A stretch of DNA of 7,033 nt, from contig VBLN01000289.1 in assembly GCA_005878685.1 (NCBI GenBank), forward strand, positions 1 through 7,033, given 5' to 3'. The notes under the pieces were generated by a model, which was not told the origin of the DNA, searched no databases, and worked only from the letters and a program-made list of their open reading frames with translations. Positions 1 through 7,033 of the stretch are shown here, piece after piece (the first letter of the stretch is position 1; the number at the start of each line of letters is the position of its first letter). The position numbers and the translations under genes were made by a program. The DNA comes from Deltaproteobacteria bacterium. Lineage in GTDB: Bacteria > Desulfobacterota > Binatia > UBA9968.

Positions 1-660
1 GACTATCACGGCCATCTCAGCGCCCGCATTCCCGGCACGCGCAAGTTCTTGATCAAGCCCGTGCTCGCCCCCCTGGGATCTATCACCCGCAAGGACATCA
101 TCATGGTGGATATCGATGAATACAAGGCCGTCTGCGAGCAGAACTGGGCCAAGGCGAGCGGGAAGCGACAAGTGACAAAGCTGAAAGCGCCGCCGCGCGA
201 GACGATGATCCACGCCGCGATCTATGACGCTCGCCCCGATGTCAACTCCGTCGCTCATACGCACCAGCCGCTTGCCACCGCCTTCTCTGTCGCTGGGGTC
301 CCGATCTTGCCTATTTACAACCAAGCCGCTCCTTTCGCTCCGGAGACGCCCATCTTTCCAAGCCCGAGATTGATGTATACCGTCCAAGACGGCGTGGAGA
401 TCTGCCGCACTTTGGGAGACCGGATGGCGATGCTCCTACAGGGCCATGGAATAGTGGTGGTCGGCGATAGTCTGGAATATGCGACGGTCCATGCCATCTA
501 TCTCGAACGCGCCGCGCAGATGCAATGGGTAGCGAGTTCCCTCGGGAAAGCTGTGACCATGCCCCAAAGAGAGATCGATGTGATGAAGGAAAACATGGTC
601 TATCGCTCCTATGATGCCTTTGCCTATTTTACCTCCCTACTAAAAAAGAGGTCGGAATAG
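1..660 (+). CDS. Class II aldolase/adducin family protein, 5'-truncated by window edge
   Basis: This is the C-terminal 219 residues of a zinc-dependent class II aldolase/adducin-fold enzyme. The frame is open from base 1, so the TTG at 49 is an internal leucine codon, not a start. Seen directly: a GHLSAR motif at partial residues 4-9 (family G-N/H-x-S-x-R, substrate phosphate/carboxylate loop), FLIKP (16-20), and the expected metal-site residues E67, H86 and H88 (in AHTH) and H149 (in QGHG). The closing helix contains LERAAQMQ. Family members include fuculose- and ribulose-phosphate aldolases/epimerases and decarboxylases of aromatic acids such as 3,4-dihydroxyphthalate decarboxylase. The sequence does not fix the substrate. 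The downstream ubiD-family gene 69 bases away on the same strand suggests a shared catabolic operon, so a decarboxylase or lyase acting on an organic acid is a reasonable inference. The family call is secure; the function is not. Confidence 0.93.
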   Translation, partial: DYHGHLSARIPGTRKFLIKPVLAPLGSITRKDIIMVDIDEYKAVCEQNWAKASGKRQVTKLKAPPRETMIHAAIYDARPDVNSVAHTHQPLATAFSVAGVPILPIYNQAAPFAPETPIFPSPRLMYTVQDGVEICRTLGDRMAMLLQGHGIVVVGDSLEYATVHAIYLERAAQMQWVASSLGKAVTMPQREIDVMKENMVYRSYDAFAYFTSLLKKRSE

Positions 661-716
661 ACTTGAATCACGGTCTGGTTTGAAGCAAGGTATGAGTCGG
701 TAGCAACGGTCTTTTA

Positions 717-725
717 GGGAGGGAG
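717..725 (+). promoter_or_regulatory. Ribosome binding site of the ubiD-family gene
   Basis: A purine-rich GGGAGGGAG lies 4 bases before the ATG at 730, with its GGAGG core (718-722) about 7 bases away. This strong Shine-Dalgarno supports ATG 730 as the start. I saw no convincing promoter or terminator in the 69-base gap after the aldolase gene, which fits co-transcription. Confidence 0.75.
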
Positions 726-729
726 TTGA

Positions 730-2358
730 ATGGCAACCGCTAAGAAAAGCTCGACTCAAGCAGCGCCTATCAAGGACTCACCGGCAGAGCCTATTCAGGA
801 TCTACGCGATTGGCTTGAACGGGTTGATGCGATGGGAGAACTTATCCGCATCAAGGAGCCCATCGATTGTATCGAGGAGATGGGCGCGATTGGCTACCTC
901 GTGGCCAAACAGACCCCTTCGCCCGCGATTCTCGTTGAAAAGACCAAGGGCTACGAAAACAGTCCCCTAGGAGCCATGCATCTGTGGAATATCTTGGGCC
1001 CCAGCCTCAAGCGCATCGCCCTTACCCTTGAGGAAGCACCGGAGACACCAACGGTAGAGTTGATCCGGCGCGTTAAGGACAAACTGAAGCGGCGGATCCC
1101 GCCACGCGAAGTCCCCCGCAGCCAGGCGCGATTTTACGAAAACAGCAAAACCGGAGCCCAAATCGATCTGGAACAGCTGCCGATACCGAAACACTGGCCT
1201 TTGGATGGAGGTCGCTACGCCGGAACGGCCGACGCTGTGATCACGCGGGACCCCGATAGCGGCTATTTGAATATCGGCACCTACCGGATGATGCTCCAAG
1301 GGAAAAATCAGGCGGGTCTCTATCTCTCCCCGGGCAAGGATGCGCGTCTGCACATCACGCGCGCGTGGCAGAAAGGAGAGCCGATCCAGGTCGCGGCCGC
1401 CTGGGGCATCGATCCATTGTTCATGGTCATTGGATCACAAACCTTCGCTAAAAACGTTTCCGAGTATGAGTATGCCGGCGGAGTCAAGGGCCAGCCTATT
1501 CCGGTGGTGCGCGGGACGACTACCGACCTGTTGATTCCGGCCAATGCGGAGTTTGTCATTGAAGGGGTCATTAGGCCGAATTCTGTGAAGACGGAAGGGC
1601 CGTTCGGCGAATTCCCTGGCTACTACGGCAGACCGGAGGCCGGCTGTCCGCTTGTGGAAGTAACCGCCGTTCACTATCGATCGAAACCGATACTGACAAA
1701 CGCGCTGATGGCAGATTACCCGTCCAACGAGCAGAGCGGCTTTTTTTCGATTATCCGTTCCGCGCGCATCTGGGACGACTTCGACAAACTCGGTATCCCG
1801 GGTGTCCAGGGGGTCTATTGCCATCCAGCTGCTGCCGGCGGCTTTGGAATGACCGTGATCAGCCTCGAGCAACGGTACGCCGGCCATGCTGCCCAGGCCC
1901 TGGCGTTGGCCGCCCAAGTTCCTGGCGGCGCCTACTACACCAAATGGATCATCGCGGTTGACGACGATGTGGATCCGACAGACATGAATCAAGTGATATG
2001 GGCGATGAGCAGCCGCTGCAACCCGATCGAAGATATCGACCTCTTGCGCAACACCTGGAGCACTTGGCTTGACCCAACTCAAAATCCGCCGGAAGAGCGG
2101 CCCTACGGCTCAAAGGCGCTGATCAATGCCTGCAAAGAGCACCGATATCTCCCCGTCTTCTCAAAACGCACCGCGCTGCGTAAGGAAATCTACGATCGCG
2201 TGGCTTCTATGTGGAAGAAGCTGGGCTTGCCAGGAGAAGCCCCGCCGGTAAGGGCCTTCGAGCAGGCGACAAAAGTCGTCTATCACGAGGTCGGCGGGTT
2301 CGAGCCGGGCAAGCAACCTGGAGAAGAGACAGTTCCGTCGAATAAAGAGAAAAAGTAG
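730..2358 (+). CDS. UbiD-family prenylated-FMN-dependent (de)carboxylase
   Basis: A complete 542-residue cytoplasmic enzyme of the UbiD family, which reversibly decarboxylates unsaturated or aromatic acids using prenylated FMN made by a UbiX partner (no ubiX in this window). By comparison with fungal Fdc1 (N168, R173, E277, E282), the matching residues are N181 and R186 in NIGTYR and E289 and E294 in EGPFGE, followed by GYYG. The catalytic Arg-Glu-Glu set is therefore present. SEYEYAGG (244-251) holds the likely metal-ligand glutamate. The position that is histidine in many relatives (PGKH-type motif) appears to be D204 in PGKDARLH, with H208 nearby. An N-terminal extension of about 20 residues and a charged C-terminal tail lie outside the conserved fold. 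The start is supported by a strong ribosome binding site. It probably shares an operon with the class II aldolase. The relation to true UbiD (ubiquinone synthesis) is distant, and a catabolic role is likelier. Substrate unknown. Confidence 0.95.
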   Translation: MATAKKSSTQAAPIKDSPAEPIQDLRDWLERVDAMGELIRIKEPIDCIEEMGAIGYLVAKQTPSPAILVEKTKGYENSPLGAMHLWNILGPSLKRIALTLEEAPETPTVELIRRVKDKLKRRIPPREVPRSQARFYENSKTGAQIDLEQLPIPKHWPLDGGRYAGTADAVITRDPDSGYLNIGTYRMMLQGKNQAGLYLSPGKDARLHITRAWQKGEPIQVAAAWGIDPLFMVIGSQTFAKNVSEYEYAGGVKGQPIPVVRGTTTDLLIPANAEFVIEGVIRPNSVKTEGPFGEFPGYYGRPEAGCPLVEVTAVHYRSKPILTNALMADYPSNEQSGFFSIIRSARIWDDFDKLGIPGVQGVYCHPAAAGGFGMTVISLEQRYAGHAAQALALAAQVPGGAYYTKWIIAVDDDVDPTDMNQVIWAMSSRCNPIEDIDLLRNTWSTWLDPTQNPPEERPYGSKALINACKEHRYLPVFSKRTALRKEIYDRVASMWKKLGLPGEAPPVRAFEQATKVVYHEVGGFEPGKQPGEETVPSNKEKK

Positions 2359-2388
2359 GCAGCGAATAGAATCCGTTTGGAAGGGAAA

Positions 2389-2714
<326 letters not shown>

Positions 2715-2716
<2 letters not shown>

Positions 2717-4141
2717 AGATATCGAAGTACAGCGCGAACTCATACGGATGGGGCCTGAGACGGATCGCATCGACCTCTTTCTTTCTCTTATACTCCAACC
2801 ACGTCTCGATCACGTCCTTGGTGAACACATCCCCCCGGAGCAAAAAGGCATGATCGGCCTCCAACGCATCCAACGCCTGATCCAACGACCCGGGCATCGA
2901 CTTTACCTTGGCCGCCTCCTCGGGCTCTAACTGGGCTCTAACTCATATAAGTCCTTGTCGATCGGCTTGGGCGGCTCGATCTTGTTCCTGACCCCATCCA
3001 AACCCGCCATCAGCATCGCCGGAAAGGCAAAGTACGGATTGCAGCTGGGGTCCGGTGTGCGAAACTCTAACCGCTTGGCCTTCTCGCTTGAGGAATACAT
3101 CGGGATCCTGACGCAGGCGCTGCGGTTTCGGGCTGAGTACACTAAGTTGATCGGAGCCTCGTATCCAGGCACTAATCTTCTATAAGAGTTGGTGGTCGGG
3201 GCGATGAAGGCGCAAAGCGCATGGGCGTGCTGGATCAGCCCTCCGATGTAGTGCCGCGCTGTGTCGCTGATAAGCCCGTAGCCCTTCTTGTCGTAGAAGA
3301 TGTTCTTCCCCTCTTTCCACAGACTCTGGTGGGTGTGCATCCCGGAGCCGTTGTCCTGAAACAAGGGCTTGGGCATCACAGTCACGGTCTTGCTGCGCTT
3401 CCGGGCGGTGTTCTTGATGATGTATTTATACAACAGCACTTGATCGGCCATCCGGGTCAGCGTGGTAAAGCGCATGTCGATCTCGGTCTGCCCGGCGGTG
3501 CCGACTTCGTGATGGTGCACTTCGATCTTGATTCCGCACTTCTCTAGGTTCCTGACCATCTCGGAGCGCAGATCCTGATACTGGTCCATGGGCGGAACGG
3601 GAAAGTAGCCCTCTTTGTAGCGTATCTTGTAGCCTAGATTGGGCTTGTCTCCGTTGCCGGCGTTCCAAAAGCCTTCCTCGGAGTCGATGTAGTAAAAGCC
3701 GTGGTTGTAGCTCTGGTCGAACCGTACGCTGTCGAAGATGAAAAACTCGATCTCCGGCCCCCAGTAGCTCGTGTCCGCAATCCCGGTGCTCTTTAGATAC
3801 TTCTCCGCTTTCTGCGCGATGTACCTAGGGTCGCGACTGTAAGCCTCCCCAGTGACGGGATCTTTGACGTTGCAAATGAGGCTCAAGGTGGCATGTTCGG
3901 TGAACGGATCCAAAAAAGCGCTGTCGGGATCGGGAAACAAAAGCATGTCGGATTCATTGATGGTCTGAAACCCCCGAATGCTGGAGCCGTCAAAGCCGAT
4001 CCCTTCCTCAAACAGCTCCGTTGTGAGCTCTGACGCGGGAATGGAGAAGTGCTGCCAGAGCCCCGGTACGTCGACAAACTTAAGATCGACAATCTCTACT
4101 TTGTTCTTCTTCGCTAACTCCAATACTTCCTTGGACGTCAT
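2715..4141 (-). pseudogene. glnA: Glutamine synthetase type I, frameshifted near the 3' end by an 11-bp tandem duplication
   Basis: Glutamine synthetase makes glutamine from glutamate, ammonia and ATP in the cytoplasm as a dodecamer. The first 403 residues are a textbook GS-I: the beta-grasp start, [10 protein letters not shown] (49-58), [10 protein letters not shown] (128-137) with metal-ligand glutamates, [14 protein letters not shown] (209-222), [10 protein letters not shown] with H269, [10 protein letters not shown] with E328, and [10 protein letters not shown] (357-366). DKDLYELEP carries Tyr399, the adenylylation site of the regulated GS-I-beta type. Right after it, a duplicated 11-mer shifts the frame and the protein ends at a TAG (2927-2929) after 404 residues. 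The normal C-terminus (EEAAKVKS, then [18 protein letters not shown] and on to FALYFDI) continues in another frame to 2715. Removing one repeat copy restores a 471-residue protein, close to E. coli GlnA (469). The start is supported by GAGGAG at 4149-4154, 7 bases upstream. The gene sits between amtB and glnB. As written, the product lacks about 68 C-terminal residues. An assembly error is possible. Confidence 0.95.
2922..2943 (-). repeat. Perfect 11-bp tandem duplication inside glnA
   Basis: On the minus strand AGTTAGAGCCC occurs twice head to tail (2943-2933 and 2932-2922), with no mismatch and no spacer. One copy encodes the expected E-L-E-P that follows adenylylation Tyr399. The second copy introduces an in-frame TAG. 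Eleven is not a multiple of three, so the extra copy alone breaks the gene, and deleting it restores the family reading exactly. Confidence 0.95.
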
Positions 4142-4217
4142 CTCCCCGCTCCTCTCTTTCTGAATTGACTTCGACGTTATTCGAACGAACCTGTTATCAC
4201 ATTATCCGCCCGACGGC

Positions 4218-4234
4218 TAGTCCTATCCGGACTA
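4218..4234. other. Small hairpin just after the amtB stop codon
   Basis: TAGTCC, a 5-base loop, then GGACTA form a perfect 6-bp inverted repeat beginning one base past the amtB stop codon. In the minus-strand transcript it is not followed by a U-tract, so it is not a standard intrinsic terminator. It could protect an RNA end or give partial attenuation between amtB and glnA (94-base gap), or be chance. I saw no clear separate glnA promoter in this gap; a GATAAT lies at 4199-4204 on the minus strand but has no good -35 partner. Confidence 0.4.
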
Positions 4235-4235
4235 A

Positions 4236-5627
4236 TTAAAGCGCGTAGCCTCTCTCGTTATGCTGGCTCAAATCTAACCCCATGCGCTCCTCTTCTTCCG
4301 ACACTCTCAATCCCATCAATGCCTTGAGTATAGAGAGGATGATCATGGTACCAACAAAGGCAAGGATCCAGGTTGCCACTACAGCAACAAACTGAACCCC
4401 CAGTTGTCCCGGGTTACCGAACAAGAGGCCATCGTTTCCAGCTGGATTGATCGCCTTGGAGGCAAACAGGCCCGTCGCTAACGCTCCCCATGTTCCCCCG
4501 ATCCCATGGACACCAACAACATCCAGGGAGTCATCATAGCCGAATTTCGCTTTGAGATTGCAGGCGGTGTAACAGAAAACCCCTCCGCCGATGCCGATAA
4601 AAATGGAAGAGAGAGGACCGACAAAACCGGAAGCGGGCGTGATAGCAACCAAGCCAGCCACGGCGCCACTCGCTGCCCCCAAGACTGTAGGCTTGCCTCG
4701 GGTCATCCACTCAGAAAACATCCAGGCTAGAACTGCCGCCGCTGTGGCTGTATTGGTAGCTACGAAGGCACTGGTGGCGAGGCCATCCGCAGCAAGGGCG
4801 CTTCCGGCATTAAAGCCGAACCAGCCCACCCACAACAGCGAAGCGCCAATCACACTAAAAGGAAGGTTGTGCGGAGGCATCGCCTCCTGTCCGTATCCGA
4901 CCCGCTTGCCGAACATGAGCGCCGCGGCGAGCGCCGAGATACCAGAGCTGATATGAACCACAGTTCCACCGGCGAAGTCCAACGCGCCCATCTCTCTCAT
5001 CCACCCCTTAACTCCCCATACCCAATGAGCAAGAGGGTCGTATATAAAAGTTGCCCAGAGCAGTATGAAAACAATAAATGTGCTGAATTTCGCACGCTCC
5101 GCAAACGCTCCAGTGATGAGCGCGGGCGTGATGATTGCAAACATCAACTGATAGACCATAAAGGTTTGGTGAGGGATCGTAGCGGCGTAGTCGGGGTTAG
5201 GGTCACTCCCTACGCCGTTTAAACCGAGCCATGCGAGGCTACCCACAATGCCTCCCACATCCGGGCCAAAAGCCAGACTGTAGCCCCACAGCACCCACTG
5301 GATGCTGATCAAGGCAACGATAATGAAACTATGCATGATCGTGCCAAGAGCATTCTTTCCTCGCACCAAGCCACCGTAGAAGAGAAAGAGTCCAGGAATG
5401 GTCATCATCAACACCAGAGCTGCGGAGGTGAGCATCCAAGCGGTGTCCCCCTTGTCGATCTTTGGTGGCGCTGCTGGAGCCGCTGGACTGGGAGCTGCAG
5501 GCGCAGCAGGCGCCGGTGCTACCGCCGGAGGCTTAGGAGCCTCCTCGGCGCGTAACCATGGAACCGTAGAGAAAAGAGCCCAAAGAGAGATTAGCAACAG
5601 CACGAAGACTTTCTTATTCTTAACCAC
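4236..5627 (-). CDS. amtB: Ammonium transporter AmtB with signal peptide and Pro/Ala-rich linker
   Basis: AmtB/Mep/Rh channels pass ammonia/ammonium across the inner membrane as trimers gated by P-II proteins. The GTG at 5627 is chosen because GGGAGG lies 7 bases upstream and the sigma-54 promoter lies between it and an in-frame upstream ATG at 5756. This gives 463 residues. Residues 1-27 look like a signal peptide (VVKNKK, hydrophobic stretch, LRA before EE). A Pro/Ala-rich linker runs to about residue 57, followed by the multi-helix Amt domain. Pore residues by comparison with E. coli AmtB: F163 (F107) in QLMFAIIT, W204 (W148), D217 (D160) and H225 (H168) in DFAGGTVVHIS, F272 (F215) and S276 (S219) in GWFGFNAGSA, and H374 (H318) in GVHGIGG. 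The C-terminal tail GLRVSEEEERMGLDLSQHNE is the conserved P-II contact region. The gene is intact, leads the operon before glnA and glnB, and should be induced under nitrogen limitation. Confidence 0.96.
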   Translation of the reverse strand: MVKNKKVFVLLLISLWALFSTVPWLRAEEAPKPPAVAPAPAAPAAPSPAAPAAPPKIDKGDTAWMLTSAALVLMMTIPGLFLFYGGLVRGKNALGTIMHSFIIVALISIQWVLWGYSLAFGPDVGGIVGSLAWLGLNGVGSDPNPDYAATIPHQTFMVYQLMFAIITPALITGAFAERAKFSTFIVFILLWATFIYDPLAHWVWGVKGWMREMGALDFAGGTVVHISSGISALAAALMFGKRVGYGQEAMPPHNLPFSVIGASLLWVGWFGFNAGSALAADGLATSAFVATNTATAAAVLAWMFSEWMTRGKPTVLGAASGAVAGLVAITPASGFVGPLSSIFIGIGGGVFCYTACNLKAKFGYDDSLDVVGVHGIGGTWGALATGLFASKAINPAGNDGLLFGNPGQLGVQFVAVVATWILAFVGTMIILSILKALMGLRVSEEEERMGLDLSQHNERGYAL

Positions 5628-5634
5628 GTTTGAT

Positions 5635-5640
5635 CCTCCC
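5635..5640 (-). promoter_or_regulatory. Ribosome binding site of amtB
   Basis: Minus-strand GGGAGG with a 7-base spacer to the GTG at 5627. It decides the start in favour of this GTG over the upstream ATG at 5756, which would also place extra charged sequence before the signal peptide. Confidence 0.8.
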
Positions 5641-5695
5641 TTCCGCAAGAAAATAGCTGACCATTGCAGGTGCAAAAAACCGTCCCCCTTGAGGG

Positions 5696-5711
5696 AGCAA
5701 CTCATATGCCA
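5696..5711 (-). promoter_or_regulatory. Sigma-54 (RpoN) -24/-12 promoter for amtB-glnA-glnB
   Basis: The minus-strand TGGCATATGAGTTGCT matches the RpoN consensus TGGCAC-N5-TTGCW with exact GG to GC spacing; the only core departure is T for the last C of TGGCAC. The predicted transcription start is near 5685, about 58 bases before the amtB GTG. RpoN promoters with an NtrC-type activator are the classical control of amtB, glnA and glnK genes, so the context strongly supports it. No rpoN or ntrC gene is in the window. Confidence 0.82.
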
Positions 5712-5716
5712 AGGTG

Positions 5717-5734
5717 TCGATATTTTTTTATCGA
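5717..5734. repeat. Inverted repeat TCGATA-N6-TATCGA next to the sigma-54 promoter
   Basis: A perfect 6-bp inverted repeat with a T6 spacer lies 5 bases upstream of the -24 element. It could be an operator or a bent A/T-rich site. It does not resemble the NtrC consensus, and chance is possible in this A/T-rich stretch. Confidence 0.35.
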
Positions 5735-5752
5735 TAGAACCTAGACTTTTGG

Positions 5753-5785
5753 GCACTTCATCTCTTCTCTTTTCGAAATGAGTGC
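5753..5785. repeat. Imperfect inverted repeat upstream of the amtB promoter, possible activator site
   Basis: GCACTTCAT (5753-5761) and ATGAGTGC (5778-5785) form an inverted repeat with one bulged base. The pair lies roughly 70-100 bases upstream of the predicted start, the region where sigma-54 activators normally bind. The GCAC/GTGC ends recall NtrC half-sites (consensus TGCACC-N5-GGTGCA), but the spacing is wrong for a single NtrC palindrome, so this is tentative. Confidence 0.25.
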
Positions 5786-5821
5786 TTGGATATTAGGCAT
5801 CTGCTCAAAGCTTAAGCACGC

Positions 5822-7033
5822 CTAGGCTCTTAAAAGAGAGGTTAGACTGGAAACCTCATTCATCTGCTCCAGACGATCGACCGCCTGGAACAGCTGTTCA
5901 AGCCTCTTATTTGAGATCAATCCATTGGTCAAGCTCCTCGCCTTGTCCTCCAGCTCCGAAGGGCTCAAAGGATTTTGTGGCGTGCCTCTGAAGTGGATGA
6001 CCAAGCCAGTGTGACTACCGCCATTTTTTAGCCTCACGGTCACTCGGGCCGCCCGATCCCATCCTCGCTCTTCGATCTCTCGGTCTACTTTGAGCCGCAC
6101 CAGACGAGCAACGGCGCGAATCTTTCTGTCCCGGACCTTCCGCTCGTTAAAGGATTCCGGATCCATGGGATCACAGTAGAGGCTAAGGGCGGCACAGAAG
6201 GGGATGCTATACTGAGCCGCCATGAGATCTTTGGGATCGTAGATCGAGTGGTGAGTGACCAGTTTCTCTATGCCGCCGATGACAATCTCCGCAACATCTT
6301 CGGCCACAAAGCGGTGCTGCTCCTTTAGCTTCTGCAGCCCCTCGATCGGCGCATGGGCGTTGATGTGACAGGCGTAGCGCTTGATGCAGATGTTGAGGGT
6401 TTCAAATTCCCGGCCGAGACGATGGGTCAGATAGGAAAGCCTTGGGGAATCGGAAAATGTCTGGCAAAATCCAAACTTCCCTTCGAGGACGCTTTCGGGT
6501 CCGGAAAATCCTCTTCTTGCCAAAAGGGCCGCGGTCGCCCCTCCCTCCGCTGCCTTGCCGAGATGGAGGCGCTTGATCATCGCCATTCCATCAGCCCGCC
6601 CGAATAGGAACCGGCGATTCCCAGCGCGTTAACCATCTGTCTCTCGTTTAAACTAAGGAGTCGGCCCGCCGCCACGGCCGCGCCAAAAGTTCCGGTCAAT
6701 GCAGGAGCATGAAAGCCTCTCTTCTCAACAGAGTTGCCTGCGGCGACGCCGATGCGAGACATGACCTCGGATGCCGCCACAAAAGCTGTAAGCAACGCCT
6801 TGCCGTCGGCCTTTTTCTCCTCCGCCATCGCGAGAGCGGGCAGGAAAGCGGTCGCCCCCGGATGGACGCCGGCTCCGGGCTGGCGCACGTTGTCGAGCTC
6901 AAACGCGTGGGCCATGACCCCATTAGCGAGCGTCGCCTGAGGGGCTTGTGCCTTCCAGCCCTCACCCAAAACTGTCGAACGACCTTTTGCCCCAGAACTC
7001 CGAATGAATTCGATGACGCTTTGACTCCAAGGC
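5822..7033 (-). pseudogene. MmgE/PrpD family protein, frameshifted and cut by the window edge
   Basis: MmgE/PrpD proteins (2-methylcitrate dehydratase, cis-aconitate decarboxylase, iminodisuccinate epimerase) eliminate or isomerise small di- and tricarboxylic acids. The frame is open from the right edge: PWSQSVIEFIRSSG, then STVLGEGWKA, so the TTG at 6969 is internal. Next come LANGVMAHAFELDN and HPGATAFLPALAMAE, typical of the family's active-site region, then NALGIAGSYSGGLMEW. There the frame ends (TGA 6577-6579). AMIKRLHLGKAAEGG and the rest to the TAG at 5822 continue in another frame, including HAPIEG with a likely catalytic histidine. Relatives usually have a few more residues between the L-M-E-F and K-R-L-H motifs, so a short deletion, perhaps about 13 nt, explains the break. 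About 403 codons are in the window; roughly 50 N-terminal residues lie beyond it. The fragments overlap by 10 bases (ATGGCGATGA), so re-initiation is possible but unlikely to give a working enzyme. It is separated from amtB by the sigma-54 promoter. Substrate unknown. Confidence 0.85.

Noticed and set aside
1435..2082. 215-codon open frame on the minus strand inside ubiD
   Set aside because: It is a shadow of the strongly conserved ubiD coding sequence; it has no recognisable family features.
2359..2388. Bidirectional terminator between convergent ubiD and glnB
   Set aside because: Only a 4-bp GTTT/AAAC stem is present, with no GC-rich hairpin and no T-run.
2927..2943. Programmed ribosomal frameshifting to explain the glnA break
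   Set aside because: There is no slippery heptamer, GS-I genes are not known to use it, and an exact 11-bp duplication is a simpler explanation.
5660..5677. NtrC-like sequence TGCACCTGCAATGGTCA on the minus strand
   Set aside because: One half-site is good but the other is out of register, and it lies downstream of the predicted transcription start.
5676..5700. Hairpin plus T-run between the amtB promoter and start, attenuator-like
   Set aside because: The GC-rich arms overlap the -12 element and predicted transcription start, so most of the stem would not be transcribed.
5628..5756. N-terminal 43-residue extension of AmtB from an ATG at 5756
   Set aside because: It has no suitable ribosome binding site, lies upstream of the sigma-54 promoter, and would place non-family sequence before an evident signal peptide. 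The GTG at 5627 with GGGAGG is better.

Overview
The window reads as a piece of chromosome from an uncultured, environmental (soil, sediment or aquatic) Gram-negative-type bacterium. This rests on gene content only: a sigma-54-type nitrogen-assimilation operon, an AmtB with its own signal peptide and Pro/Ala linker, and class II aldolase, UbiD and MmgE/PrpD genes of the kind common in metabolically broad Proteobacteria, Desulfobacterota-like, NC10 or Rokubacteria-like genomes. I cannot assign a phylum from sequence alone. I see no transposase, phage gene, tRNA, rRNA or CRISPR array, and no gap between genes exceeds 200 bases.

Layout. Bases 1-2358, plus strand: the 3' part of a class II aldolase/adducin-family gene, then a complete UbiD-family prenylated-FMN decarboxylase 69 bases downstream, probably one catabolic operon. 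Bases 2389-5627, minus strand: an amtB, glnA, glnB operon (ammonium channel, glutamine synthetase, P-II signal protein), convergent with ubiD. It is preceded by a well-formed sigma-54 (-24/-12) promoter at 5696-5711. Bases 5822-7033, minus strand: an MmgE/PrpD-family gene running off the right edge.

The nitrogen genes form a standard circuit. AmtB brings in ammonium, GlnA converts it to glutamine, and the P-II protein senses ATP/ADP/2-oxoglutarate and glutamine status and controls AmtB, GlnA adenylylation and NtrC. The flanking aldolase, UbiD and MmgE/PrpD genes suggest degradation or decarboxylation of organic, possibly aromatic, acids. Their substrates cannot be read from the sequence.

The main result is that three of the six genes carry frame-breaking length changes. 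glnA has a perfect 11-bp tandem duplication right after its adenylylation tyrosine codon. glnB has lost about 28 nt encoding its nucleotide-binding B-loop region, yet its normal C-terminus is still readable in another frame. mmgE/prpD is broken at a conserved motif by a short net loss. Each lesion leaves recognisable family sequence on both sides. Either this stretch is decaying or strain-variable, or the assembly has local errors. Read-level data would decide. I did not find a convincing new biological system here.
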